From positions 26,616,620 to 26,680,619 of the forward strand of contig JBANSL010000010.1 in the NCBI GenBank assembly GCA_037127255.1: a DNA stretch of 64,000 nucleotides, in the 5' to 3' direction. Position numbers and translations under genes: made by a program. Under the pieces are notes generated by a model that worked only from the letters and a program-made list of their open reading frames with translations, searched no databases and had not been told where the DNA came from. This stretch comes from Persicaria tinctoria. Lineage: Eukaryota; Streptophyta; Magnoliopsida; Caryophyllales; Polygonaceae. Below, one piece after another: positions 1 through 10,999 of the stretch (position 1 is the stretch's first letter; each line of letters starts with the position of its first letter).

Positions 1-2513
1 AGTTCTTAAGCATTTCTTCATGCATATCCCAAGAGTCGTTGCCATTGGGAGTTGTAAGGCAAAATTGCTCTACTTTCTCAAATTGATGAACTCGGAAAAT
101 TCCCAAGGTATCTCGGCCATGCGAACCAGCTTCTTTCCGAAAGCAAGACGAATATCCAGCATATCTGTTTAATATGATATTTAAAGTTATGCAAACAGCC
201 TAGACCATCCAAAAGCAATAGCAATAACTACAACCTTATCGGTAATTGTGAAGGATGTATCCAATCATCCAAATGATATGCACAGAGCGGCTGCTCAGCT
301 GTAGCAATGAGATATTTGTCATCTCCCTCACCAGTGACCTGCATAGATGTAGTTAGAATCAAAATTAAGTTAATTAAGAAATATGTGCCAGCACAAATTT
401 TGCAAATAGAAGCAAGAGATGCTCAAGGCAGAAAGCACACGATTTGAAGTAGACATATAGTCAGTGCGATTTAAAATGCACCTCTGAAATGACACATCAC
501 AAATCTTATTGGTCTAATATGAATAGTTTTAGCGTTGACATCATGTTATACTAAGATAACGTAATTTATCCGTATCCATATCATATAATACCTTATCCAG
601 CATTTGCAAATATGAGAATACAGCTAGTTACCCCTACTCTTTAAAACCCTATACAGGCAAAAACAGTTTAGAGTGGCAAATGGTAGTCATGGAGTACCTT
701 ATAGAGCTCCTCGTCAAATTGAGCCAGCTGGGCACATTTGGCCATGATATCCTTTCGCATGAAGAAAGGTGTATGCAATGGGGTATACCCTCTTTGCGCC
801 AAAAATGCTAGACCAAAATTAATCAATGCTTGATTTAAAAGCACTCCATCCCCTTTCAAGTAAAAGCCTCTACCTCCTGCTACATTTGCACCTATTCAAA
901 TAAAGGACAACGTTAAAGTCAACCACTGCATGACATCTTTGTAACACAAAGTTTGTAAGTTATAAAGTTGAAGGAAAGCACACAAAGATCACAGCTACAT
1001 CTGTCACTGATTAGTTCAAAGAAGTAAGCCACGAAATTTCACAAGCAGAAAGAAAGTTTTGCTTACCCTTTTTGTTGTCTGCAATCCCAAGAAGCTCCAC
1101 AAGCTCAACATGATTCTTTAATTTTGGCTCTGTTCGTTTTTCACCCCATGTTCTAATAACTGCATTGTTTTCCTACATAATAAAATGCACCAACCCAAAG
1201 CGATAAGGGAAACCAGCAAAATATTTCCAGAAAATTCATTTCAGTGAATGCGTTGGGGGTTGTGGTTAGACCTATCACCTATTACTATCATGGTTGATTT
1301 ACTGCAGAGTTTAACTATTTGTTTGTCAAAGATGATAAACAGGAAATATAAAAATTTACAGATTCTTAACAGACCCCAATAGCACATAGATATGCCTTGG
1401 CTTGTTAGTTTCCTTTTATCGAGGGCTGGGAAAGAAAGACTGTCCTAATATCCTAGACTTATCACTCTTTTCCACTTCAAATTTGTGGACCTTGACAGAC
1501 AATTCAATTTATTGAAATTGTTATTCCGTGATATGAAAATGCCAAGGCCTTGAAGGATAAGCATAAATTTACCTACGTTCGTTTACATGATTAGTGCTTG
1601 CATTCCAAATGATTTAGATACTTGCTCTTGTCCAAAACAATATTGAGGTCAGCTTACTCAAAGTTTCTTTTATGAGAATGCATACCTCATCATTGCTTAC
1701 AGGAACTGAATCATGCACAAGATTTCCAACAGTTTCCAACTTGGCATCTAAGCGAGACTTGACTTCCTGGACTTCGACCTCTTTCTTGGCTATTGCCTGC
1801 TTGTTTTCTTCTTTGCTTTTTGTCAATTCGGTTGTATCACCTCCAGACTTTTTAACAAATCAGAAATTCAAGATAAGAATACATAGCAAGACTTCCCTGT
1901 AACTGAAAAAGAAAGACTGAATTGGAGAAATTTACCAATTTCAGCTGTTTAAATTCCTTAGTGATGTTATTGGATTCTTTACGCAAAGATTCCACTTCAA
2001 ATTGACCTAATAATGATAAAAACAAGAACTTAAAAGAGTTATTTGTTCTTTCAAGTCAAGCATATATAGTATGAGTTGACATTCCACAACTCTCATTTAG
2101 AACCTAGATCTAACCGCCAGCTTGATCTTGACATTAGCTAAAACACAGTTAATATAAAAGAAATAGTGAAAACGGCAAAATGGTAGTGATTAATCATACC
2201 CTCCACATTCAAACAATTGTTTCATTGGACAAATTGAAAGTCAACAAGCATAGAAATGTGTAAAGGTGACAACAAAGGCTGAATAGAAATAAGCTCTCTT
2301 CATCAATTGAAGGAAATCACATTGCACTAATTATATAGTTCAGACAGCAGATATGAATAAAATGGTTGGATAGAGCATACGTTTGCGCCATTCCTGGTCG
2401 AGAGCGATGATTTCATCGACAATTTCTACGCTGGCAAAGCGACGGCGCTGAGACTCACGAATGATCTCAGGGTTGCCACCCTTGTCTTCCCTGAAGAGAT
2501 TTATGTCCAACAT
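1..2513 (-). CDS. SerRS: Seryl-tRNA synthetase, cytosolic type (partial, 3' end outside window)
   Basis: This class II aminoacyl-tRNA synthetase attaches serine to tRNA-Ser in the cytosol. Seven coding exons read on the minus strand: 2513-2381, 2006-1936, 1847-1686, 1172-1067, 891-698, 338-235 and 164-1. All borders are GT/AG and all joins keep phase; the donor after 235 (GTTGTA) is weak. The start at 2513 gives [20 protein letters not shown], the usual plant SerRS N-terminus. Residues 1 to about 122 (exons 1-3) form the tRNA-binding coiled-coil arm, including [11 protein letters not shown]. Exon 5 carries the start of the catalytic core ([20 protein letters not shown]). Exon 7 holds class II motif 2 ([14 protein letters not shown]). 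311 codons are visible against about 450 for the family; motif 3 and the stop lie left of base 1. No lesion is seen, so this is probably a working gene. Confidence 0.95.
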
Positions 2514-3000
2514 GGTTCCTCACTATCTCCTCCCTAATTCAGAAGATTGCAAAATTTAGGCTTCAAATCCTGGAAGTTATATTAGCATTGATATGTTAGT
2601 TTTAGGGGGGGGGGAAACAGAAATTAGAAGTCACTTCGATTTCTGAGGATAAGCATTTCCTTCCAATGGATAGGGTCTAAAATCTATAATCTGCAAAAGC
2701 TCTACATCCATGGCTCAAACTTAATATACAGATCTGAAAACATATATTGCAAATGAACAACAAATTTGGAACATTTGCCAGTTCATCACTCAACAATTAC
2801 CAAGCTACGAACCAGAAAAACGCTAATAGCACCCTCCCCAAACCGTAATACGCAAAAACAGTTAAAGTATTACAAGTACCGCACCTTGACAATTAGTTGA
2901 TGAAGGAAGTCGAGATGTTGAATGGTGTGAGGCAGGGTGGTGAACGGTGGCCGTCGACTTCTCAGATCGGAGAGGAGAGAGCTTTTATGACGGCGGAGCT
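2514..3000 (-). promoter_or_regulatory. 5' leader of the seryl-tRNA synthetase gene with a probable leader intron
   Basis: Read on the minus strand, a non-coding exon near 2990-2885 is followed by a donor (AAG|GTGCGGTAC at 2884). An acceptor (CTTCCAG|GATTTG) precedes base 2569, which would make an intron of about 315 bp in the 5' UTR before the ATG at 2513. The borders are inferred from consensus only. The transcription start would be near 2990 or slightly upstream. Confidence 0.45.
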
Positions 3001-3106
3001 GCAAAACTAGGGATGAAACGAGTTATTTAGTGGGGTTTAGTAGATTTGTAAAAAAAAAAAAAAAAATTATTTTTTGATACAATAAAGATTTGACTGGCCC
3101 TGCTCC

Positions 3107-3307
3107 TTTTTTTTTATTTATTTTTTTTATCTTAGTCCAGTTCGATCGACTCAGTCGCTCTACATCTGGATCGGGTACTGTATGGCCCATTTAAGGGGTT
3201 GACCCTCCCACTCACAAGCGACTCCATGTTTCCAAGGGGATTCGAACTTCGAACCTCTTGGCATGGGATGTAGCCCCACAACCACTACACCAACTTATGA
3301 TTGGTCT
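3107..3307 (-). mobile_element. tRNA-derived SINE with 10-bp target-site duplication
   Basis: On the minus strand the head contains a pol III A box (TGGTGTAGTGG, near 3291-3281) and a B box (GTTCGAATCCC, near 3247-3237). It ends in an A-rich tail, seen as T-runs at 3107-3130. The insertion is bracketed by GCCCTGCTCC at 3097-3106 and 3308-3317, a 10-bp target-site duplication. Total length is 201 bp, normal for plant SINEs. A pol III-transcribed, LINE-mobilised element is the best reading. Confidence 0.8.
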
Positions 3308-3469
3308 GCCCTGCTCCCTAGTGTCCTACTCCTACCAAAAGAAAAATAAAATCGATGGGATTCATCTTGTATCCACACTAGTGAAGATGTCCGTGCTATG
3401 TACGAGACATATTTCTTCTCCTATTCAGAGCTAAAACCTATTCAGACATATTTCTTCTCAATTGAAACT

Positions 3470-4144
3470 TTTTTTTTTTTTTTTACAGTGGGCAAACATT
3501 AGGATGGTTCTATTTAGGAAAACAGAACACAACCTTGATCATCCCGAAGGATGATGTTACAAAGATCTCTGTTCAAAGGGAGAGTAGACATATTACAGTT
3601 TATTCTACTCTTAGCAATGAAATCTGCTACTCTATTTGCTTCTCTATAACAATGCTTAAATTCAATATGATTAAAAAAGCTAGAAAGAATCTTGATTTCT
3701 TCAATTTGGCGCAAGATCTCCCATTTGATTGGTGTTGATCCAGTAATTGCTTTTACTGCTTCTAAATTGTCACCTTCAATTATGACCTTCTTGAGACTTC
3801 TCTCAATCGCTTTCTGCATGCCTGTAGAAATGGCTAGAACCTCTGCTTGGAGAACTGAACTCTGACTTATCTCCTGATGAAAAATATCAATAATATGACC
3901 ATTGGAGTCCCTGATGACCCCTCCCACATAACACTGGCCAGTGGGACGCACTGAGCCATCAACGTTTATTTTAATTACTGTATTTGGGGGTTTGTTCCAT
4001 TTTACCTTTTGTCGTTTATTTTGTGGGTTTATCTTAGGTATCTCATCGTTTGTTCTTTCCCAGTTTGCAATATCATTTTGAACTCTTTTAACTAGGGCTG
4101 ATGGGGTGTCTAGTTTATTGTTGTTAAAGATATTGTTGTTAAAA
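3470..4144 (-). mobile_element. 5'-truncated LINE, RNase H end of ORF2
   Basis: The minus-strand frame from about 4144 to 3514 encodes the last ~210 residues of a plant LINE ORF2. It is an RNase H domain with INVDGSVRPTGQ (first Asp), LQAEVLAISTG (Glu), IIEGDNLEAV (Asp) and REANRVADFIAK (terminal Asp). The stop is followed by a poly(A) tail, seen as poly-T at 3470-3484. The copy is bracketed by a 15-bp target-site duplication (TTCTCAATTGAAACT) at 3455-3469 and 4145-4159. Both insertion borders are therefore known and the copy was 5'-truncated on arrival. It is non-functional alone. Confidence 0.9.
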
Positions 4145-4159
4145 TTCTCAATTGAAACT

Positions 4160-4591
4160 CTTATTTTTATGAACTTCTTCCTTTTTTAGCGTAACTATGA
4201 ACATCTCCTCATTCATATATTTTTGTCCCCTAATTAACTTATATCAAATGTATAGGGTTGTTTTGCGAGAAAATAAATTAATTTATATCAAATGTATAAG
4301 GTTGTTTTGCGAGAAAATAAATTAATTTATAAAATATGATCTAAGAGTATATGTAATTTTGAATAACATAAATATGGAGAGAGATTAGGTCATGTGTAAT
4401 CATCCCTTAATGTGTTTTGTGTTAACAAATATAGGTCGTTGATTGATTGCAAGTGGAATGACGAGATTAATTCCCAAAATTAATTAATTTTAATATAAAA
4501 AGATAAAAACTACCCTTTTCTCCCATCATATGCGCGTGATATCCCAACCCAAATCCCCTTTTTTTAGACGATTAGAAAACAATCGTCTCTA
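4160..4591. other. AT-rich intergenic sequence with a ~49-bp tandem duplication
   Basis: No gene is seen. At about 4237-4335 a ~49-bp unit containing GGTTGTTTTGCGAGAAAATA is present twice in tandem with one or two differences. Near 4567-4588 a short inverted repeat (GACGATT / AATCGTC) lies just before the truncated gypsy sequence begins. Confidence 0.6.
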
Positions 4592-4783
4592 ATGCAGGAG
4601 CATTGGCCGAGAAGATCGACGAAGCGCGAAGGACGTCGGGGCTCCAGAGAGGACGTCAAGATTCTATCTAAATTAGGATTTTTCACGCTTTCTATATTAA
4701 TTAATTTATTTTCATGTTTTTCTATTAATTAGAATATTTCACTCTTTATAGGGTTAAAAGTCTATCTTTATCTTTTATATATA
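4592..4783 (+). mobile_element. Ty3/gypsy fragment: end of pol plus first part of LTR
   Basis: This stretch is nearly identical to 42573-42770. It encodes the same polyprotein tail (ARRTSGLQRGRQDSI, stop) and then the same AT-rich LTR beginning. The LTR breaks off at 4783 after TCTTTTATATATA. The missing continuation (TTTATCCGAGTTTCC, AAGAGGCCCTAGG) is found at 40281 onward, so the LTR is interrupted rather than truncated. Confidence 0.8.
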
Positions 4784-5561
4784 CTAGGGTAGCAGACTCG
4801 TGCTACGTCCGGGACCTGATTTTATATCAAAATATTATATATACTTGGTGAATAACGCAAAAATTGACACGACATGAATATAATAGGGTAATGAAATATC
4901 AATAACTTATCTAGCAAATTTTAAGCATAATTTTTTAATTACTCATTTTTATTAGCATAAGTTACAATTGGTCAAAATATTTAGATATATTCACCTAACT
5001 TATAATATTCTTTTAAATTAAGCATATCAATTTGCTTCGGTCGAGAAATTTCTTATATGGTGAAACTTGTATTGCAAGTATTTTCTTTATTTATTTATTT
5101 AATGCTTATGATTTTTATAGGAAGATATTTAGAAAAACTAATAATATTCTATAAATTTTCAAAATAAAAATATCAACTTAATTTGTAACCATTCAAAAAG
5201 ATCAAAATGCACTCTTATTTTAGATATGAAGTCTTTCCATTTAACACAACTTAATCATCAAATTCAAAATTTGAGAAGAAAAATTGAAAATCAATACTCC
5301 AAGAGCAAAAATATTACTCCTCAACTTCTCTAGTGAACTAAATGAATCATATTGATATCAATTGGTTGAATAAAATATCAACAATAGCTATTTATAAAGT
5401 TAATAGAGAAATAAATTGAAAGTTAGGTAAACTTTAATTTTATAGATTACGGATGTAAATTAATATACCATAATCTACTGGAAATAAACTGTATATAGAC
5501 ACAAAAGGAAAAATATATATATAAAGGACGACTTGAAAATGTCTTAAATCATATTACACCT

Positions 5562-6506
5562 ATTAAACTATAATTCGATGGTATTTGCGTGTTTTCAAAT
5601 CTATATATAAAAGCTAATGAAGTTCAACACATAAAGCATATAAACGAATTCAATTATAATTTCGAATATTACAAAAGTTAAAAGGTTAATTATGAAAATG
5701 GTACCCCTTAAATTGCATTTATCGGTACCCCTTAAATTAATTGATTAGGAGTTACAAATATCCCTTGTATTATTTAAAACAATTATCGGCCATCATATAT
5801 ATGATTAACTTTACTCATAAGAAAGTGAAAGAAATTATAACATAAAAATGGATTAATTAAATTTCATTTAAGTGACTTAGATGTGGTTCAAAATATAGAC
5901 AAAAATATAACCATGAGAATTAACAAAAACAATTGTAGTTACACACATATATATATATATGTATATGTATACGTGTGTGTATATATATATATTAGTAAAT
6001 TTTCATCCATTAAAGTAAATGAAAATTACCCATTGAGTATATGAAAAATTATATGAAAAACAAAGGACTTCGTGCTTTCGAACCCCATAAATTAAACTAT
6101 AATTCGATGGTATTTGCGTGTTTTCAAATCTATATATAAAAGCTAATTAAGTTCAATACATAAAGCATATAAACGAATTCAATTATAATTTCGAATATTA
6201 CAAAAGTTAAAAGGTTAATTATGAAAATGGTACCCCTTAAATTGCATTTATCGGTACCCCTTAAATTAATTGATTAGGAGTTACAAATATCCCTTGTATT
6301 ATTTAAAACAATTATCGGCCATCATATATATGATTAAATTTCCTTATAAGAAAGTGAAAGAAATTATAACATAAAAATGGATTAATTAAATTTCATTTAA
6401 GCGACTTAGATGTGGTTCAAAATATAGCCAAAAATTAACAAAAACAATTGTAGTTACACACATATATATGTATGTATATGTATATGTGTGTGTGTGTATA
6501 TATATA
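5562..6506. repeat. ~529-bp direct tandem duplication inside the Helitron-like element
   Basis: Copy 1 starts at 5562 and copy 2 at 6091 (both ATTAAACTATAATTCGATGG). They match over several hundred bases, including GGTACCCCTTAAATTGCAT and ATTATCGGCCATCATATA. Copy 1 continues through a (TA)n/(TG)n microsatellite at about 5944-5994 into TTAGTAAATTTTCATCC. Copy 2 is interrupted in the same microsatellite at 6506 and resumes at about 38478 (TTAGTAATTTTTCATCC). Copy 1 is therefore the empty-site version of the ~31.9-kb insertion. Confidence 0.85.
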
Positions 6507-6934
6507 GGGTTTACTTCAAATGTAAAAAGTCCTTAAAGTGTAAAATATGCTTATTGTGTAAAATTTGCTAATGGGCCTAATTTAATTACTAATGGGCCTA
6601 ATTTTATTAGTAGAATATCTGCCCCCCTTGCCCATGCGTGTGCCCCCCTTGCCACCCCTTCTCGGACCCGATTTTTTTTTTTTTGCCCAGATTTTTTTTT
6701 TCGTGGTAACACTTTTTGCTGTGCAAGTATAACTTGCTTTTGTGCACATATAACATCTTATTGTGCAAATATAAGTTTATTTTGTGCAGACAAATAATTC
6801 ATTATGGGGTAAATAGGTAAATGTGTCTATTTCAATTATAAAAATTTATAATTGAAATATGTTTAATTTATGGGTAAATTGGTAAATATGTCTAATTTTA
6901 TGGGTACATGCACTTTTTCCCGTTTTCGATACCT

Positions 6935-7140
6935 TTTGTGCAACTGTGAAGTGCATTTGTGGAACTGTGGAGTGCATTTGTGCAACTGTGAAGTGCATTT
7001 GTGCAACTGTAAAGTGCATTTGTGCAACTGTAATTGTGCAAATTTAAAGTAGGATACAATTGTGCAAATTTAAACTACAATTGTGCAAAAGTAAGATACA
7101 ATTGTGCAGATTAAGAATACAATTGTGCAAATGTAAGATC
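6935..7140 (+). repeat. Minisatellite of GTGCAA / GTGCATT units inside element A
   Basis: Units of about 21 bp (TTGTGCAACTGTGAAGTGCA and variants) repeat about five times and then decay into ATTGTGCAAA-type units. The same array occurs inverted in element A' at about 37800-38035. The core word resembles the GTGTAAAAT blocks of the element's own terminal repeats. Confidence 0.8.
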
Positions 7141-7420
7141 ATAATGTGCATTAATAAGACAAAAGATGTGCTTTTGAAATCGATGTTTTAATTTTGTTTT
7201 TTTTTTTTTTTTTTTACTTTTGAGAGTTTGGGTTCACCTCTCGAATAATTTAGGTTGATAGATGTAAGTTTGAAATCGATTTTTTTACGTATACGCTTTT
7301 AAAATTCAAGTGCATAAATAAGATTAAAATGTGCATAATTAAGGTTAAAAAGTGCATAAGTTAGATTATAATGTGCATGATTAACAATTTGCGATTGTTG
7401 CGCTCTTGTCTATTATGTAA

Positions 7421-7488
7421 CCTATGTGGGATTTGAACCCACATCTTTTGTGCAAACGCACATTGCTCTACCAATTGAGCTAATAGGC
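7421..7488 (-). ncRNA. tRNA-like segment carried inside element A (probable tRNA pseudogene)
   Basis: On the minus strand the segment has a perfect tRNA D arm (TAGCTCAATTGGTAGAGC) and a perfect T arm (GTGGGTTCAAATCCCAC), so pol III A and B boxes are present. The middle (TGTGCGTTTGCACA) folds with a four-base loop instead of a normal seven-base anticodon loop. The acceptor stem pairs only over CCTAT/ATAGG with an offset. It therefore looks tRNA-derived but not a normal decoding tRNA. The same segment is at 37480-37547 in the inverted copy. Confidence 0.55.
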
Positions 7489-7534
7489 TAAATTATGATT
7501 TTTATGCTAAAATAGAAGAAACTAATCGACCTAA

Positions 7535-8012
7535 AACATATTGCAATAAAATCCTAAAATTCAATTAGCTCATGATTCACAAACAATTTGACAATGCTAT
7601 GAACATGAAATTAGCTCAAAATCAACCCACCAACACAACCATATCATCAATTTCAATCAATTTGGCTTTTGGAAAAAAAGCCCCAAATTCCAAAGCATAT
7701 CGCATTATAAAATTCTAAAATCCAATTAGCTAATGATCTATAAACAATTTGACAATGATATGAACATGAAATTAGCTCAAAATCAACCCAACAACACAAC
7801 CATATAATCAATTTCAATCAATTTGGCTTTTGGAAAAAAGCCCCAAATTCTAAAACATATCGCAACCTAAAATTCTAAAATTCAATTAGCTCATGATCCA
7901 TAAACAATTTGACAATGATATGAACATGAAATTAGCTCAAAATCAACCCAACAACACAATCATATCATCAATTTCAATCAATTTGACTTTTATCAAAAAG
8001 CCCCAAATTCCG
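7535..8012. repeat. Three ~165-bp direct repeats inside element A
   Basis: Three successive units contain GACAATGATATGAACATGAA, AGCTCAAAATCAACCCA and AATCAATTTGGCTTTTGG, with a handful of differences each. They recur in reverse orientation at about 36960-37440 in A'. No coding sequence is seen. Confidence 0.8.
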
Positions 8013-9479
8013 CTCCTAAATCAAACCCTAGGTTTTCAATCTCAACCTAAATCATTCAAAGAATCCAAATAACTGTAATAAACAAGTTTAGAGTTAGAAA
8101 TCATACCAAATTCGAGTGGAAACAAGGAGAAAATTCGGGATTTCGAAGGTATTCCGAGCCAAAAGAACCGATTAGCGTTGTGGGGGAAGATGGCTCGGTG
8201 TGGGCTCGGCTGGGCACGAACCAAGGCGGTTCCGGGCTCGGGGGGTGCGCCTGAGGGAGGGGGTTCGAACTGGTCGGGGCTGGTGGCTGGAGGTGGCTCG
8301 TGGGTGGCGTGGGAGGCCGAAAACCGAACTGTTGGTGGCTCGACGCTGCTGCGATGAAGGGGCGCGTCTGGGCGCGTCTGGGCTCGAACCAAGCCAGTCC
8401 ATGGCTCGGGGGTTGCGCACCGGGGGTGGGCTCGAGGGCGGCTGGTCGCTGGTGGCCGGAGGTGGCTCGAGGTGGGTGCGGGTGCGGGAGTCCGAGGGCT
8501 CGGGGTTGCGCGCGTATGTGTTGTGTTGATTTGAAAATTTTATACGTTAAGCAAATTTTACACGTTAAGGATATTTTACATTTTAAAGCTTCCCTATATA
8601 TATAGGGTAGGGTTCAAGTGAGAAGACTCTATCCCGGTGAGAAGGAAAGAAGCATTCTTATTGGTGTTAAAAGAGCCTCATTAAAATAATTAATAAAACT
8701 CCTCACGCGCCTCGATCTTTTCTTCCCATCTTTGAGACTCTAATGGCGTTTCGTCATTCCCTCTATCCCTATCCTCCTCCTCCTAGCCGATCTCGTCGGA
8801 TTCAACCCCTAGGACGCCGGAATTTGGGGCGGAGAAGAAGAGGAAGCTGTTCGGGGCGCTCGCCAGCCCGCGCTGCCGGATCTGCCGTCGGAGTGAAGAG
8901 CGGCCTCTTCAACGGGATCGATTTCAACCCGACACCACTCGGATTCGGATTCTAGGTCTAATGAACAAAAGAAATTAGGGCTATCACGATCCTAGATTCG
9001 ATGAATCACCTCCCCGACGGCTCAATCTCTCGAATCTCCTCCATGACGCCGCTCAGGAAATCCCCTCCTTTCTCCTCATCGTTGTGTCTCTGTCGGAGCA
9101 TTTTCTTAATCTCCTATTCCACATCCGACAACTCCACCTTGCTGCTGCTCACCGCACTGGAATCAGTAATTTATATGTTTTAAGAGAGTATTGATTCGGA
9201 AGTTGCCTAAATTGGTATGGAGTTGGATAATGTTTGCTCTCAGTTGTAATTTGTAATGAATGGGGTGCTTGAAAAATCCTTTCTGGCAATTGACCATTTC
9301 TGATGTGTTTCGAAGTCGAAATTGCGAGTTCGTTATGCTACTTGCTATTCGATTCAATCTGATGTGTTTCTTTCTAATTATTTAAATTTTTTTTAATACT
9401 CTAGTGCTCTATTATTCGAACAAATTATATACTCTGTATATTGAGATACATTCATCGAACCAATTAGTGAACACCTTTG

Positions 9480-10190
9480 TGGTTCACTAATTTTATTGCA
9501 ATTGGTTCAGCATATATACTTGAGAGTGGTTCAGTGACTAAATATATAGTGGTTCATGAAAGAAATACAAGTGGTTCATTAATTTTATTGCGATTGGTTC
9601 AATGACTAAATAGAGATTGGTTCAGTGACTTAATAGAGGTTGGTTCAGTGACTAAATAGATGTTGGTTCGATGACTAAATAGAGGTTGGTTCAGTGACTA
9701 AATAGGGGTTGGTTCAGTGAGTAAATAGATGTTGGTTCGATGACTAAATAGAGGTTGGTTCAGTGGCTAAATAGAGATTGGTTCATTGACTAAATAGGTT
9801 GGTTCAGTGGCTAAATAGAGGTTGGTTCACTGTGAATAAAATTGATGAACCATTGTGAATAACATTGCTGAACCACTATGAAGAAAATTGCTGAACCATA
9901 GTGAATAAAATTGTTGAACCAATGTGAATAAAATTGCTGAACCACTGTGAATAAAATTGATGAACCAAGGTAAATAAAATTGTTGAACCACTATGAATAA
10001 AATTCTTGAACCACTTCTTGAAACTTGATGAACCACTTCTTTATAACTTCATGAACCACTCCTTTTATAGCTTGATTGATGAACCACTTCTTTATAGCTT
10101 GATTGATGAACCACTTCTTATAGGCCCATGAACCACTTCTTTATAGCTTGATGAATCACTTCTTTATAACTTCATGAACCATTGGCTAGC
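9480..10190. repeat. Two opposed 22-23-bp minisatellite arrays in element B
   Basis: From about 9480 to 9825 units of the type GGTTCAGTGACTAAATAGA repeat in one direction. From about 9828 to 10190 the units switch to TGAACCACTGTGAATAAAAT and TGAACCACTTCTTTATA forms. GGTTCA and TGAACC are reverse complements, so the two arrays form one large imperfect inverted structure. Both contain the GGTTCA word of the element's own terminal repeat. Confidence 0.8.
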
Positions 10191-10549
10191 TTAGGACACC
10201 ATGTCGATGAACTACTTCTTGAGAATTTTTTTTTTTTGTTAATTTTTTTCTATAAACATATACAAAATGGATGTTTATTCGTAGATAAAATTAAATTACA
10301 TTCAAAAATATTTTGTTTATTTTGTTTATCAAGTAATTATTTATTTTAATTAACATCACGTTACCAAATTAAATAAAAAGATGTAATTGGGTTTCGAAAT
10401 ATAATTAATCCCTAATTTAACATGCGTGACTTTTAAAATGCATTAATTGCATGTTTCATTTTCAATTCCAATTTAAAGGACGTGACTTTTAAATGCATTA
10501 ATTGGAAATATAGTTATTATATGATGCCTTTAACAACAAGGGTTGCATT

Positions 10550-10640
10550 GAGGTGCAGTGGTTGGAGCTATCCACTGTATGAGTTGAATCTTGTGTTCGA
10601 CTCCCCACCAGAACGGACGATCAAGCATTTTTATTAAATT
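10550..10640 (+). repeat. SINE- or tRNA-like head (possible)
   Basis: GAGGTGCAGTGGTTGGAGC resembles a pol III A box region and TGTTCGACTCCCCACC a B box, about 30 bp apart. No poly(A) tail or target-site duplication was found, so this may be a decayed SINE or a chance match. Confidence 0.35.
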
Positions 10641-10840
10641 GTGTAGGCGCGTGTGGTGGACGCGCGGAGGAGCCTTGTTGTGCGAGTGGGATTCACATGG
10701 GACACGCGAGATGGCGAGTGGGGTCCGATTTTTTTTACAGATTTTTTTAATCTACGTGGACCAATCAAAACATTTCTTGGACCAATCAAATTGCTTCTTT
10801 CCTTCTCATTCTTGGTGACCTTTGCACCTGAACCCAACCC

Positions 10841-10894
10841 TATATATATATATATCTATATATATATCTATATATCTATATATATATATATATA
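10841..10894. repeat. (TA)n microsatellite between elements B and C
   Basis: TA repeats with occasional TC steps. This is the junction shared by the right end of element B and the left end of element C. Confidence 0.9.
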
Positions 10895-10999
10895 GGGAGT
10901 GGTTCCCTTGTGCACACTCCTTAGAGTGTATCTAGTGCACGATTCCTGGCCGTAGATATGGATGAATCGGATGGCCTATACCACGCCACGTGGATTTGT

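Larger units (their letters stand above)
6507..8594 (+). mobile_element. TIR DNA element A (non-autonomous, TA-microsatellite target)
   Basis: The element is bounded by TA repeats on both sides and starts GGGTTTACTTCAAATGTAAA. Its right end, read inverted, starts GGGAAGCTTTAAAATGTAAA. Both ends continue with CCTTAA, GTGTAAAAT and TGCTTA blocks, giving imperfect terminal inverted repeats of roughly 60 bp. Inside are a ~21-bp minisatellite (about 6935-7140), a tRNA-like segment (7421-7488, minus strand), three ~165-bp direct repeats (about 7535-8012) and a GC-rich block (about 8190-8530). There is no transposase. A 2085-bp inverted copy lies at 36363-38447. The (TA)n target and long TIRs recall microsatellite-targeting MULE-type elements such as rice Micron; the superfamily is an inference. 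Confidence 0.75.
8605..10840 (+). mobile_element. TIR DNA element B (non-autonomous, TA-microsatellite target)
   Basis: The element is bounded by TATATATA on both sides. It starts GGGTAGGGTTCAAGTGAGAA, and its inverted right end starts GGGTTGGGTTCAGGTGCAAA. Both ends continue with GAGAAGGAAAGAAGCA, giving terminal inverted repeats of about 60 bp. The interior has a GC-rich segment (about 8740-9180) with open frames but no recognised product. Two opposed minisatellite arrays follow (9480-10190), then a SINE-like head (about 10550-10640). There is no transposase. Only ten bases of TA repeat separate it from element A. It is probably the same broad class as A and C by target preference and TIR layout. 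Confidence 0.7.

Noticed and set aside
7421..7488. Functional tRNA gene
   Set aside because: The anticodon loop is four bases and the acceptor stem mispairs; it is shared by both element copies, so it is part of the transposon.
8042..8605. Several overlapping GC-rich ORFs on both strands in element A
   Set aside because: They arise from a GC-rich block lacking stops in many frames; frames are not conserved in the inverted copy A' and match no known domain.
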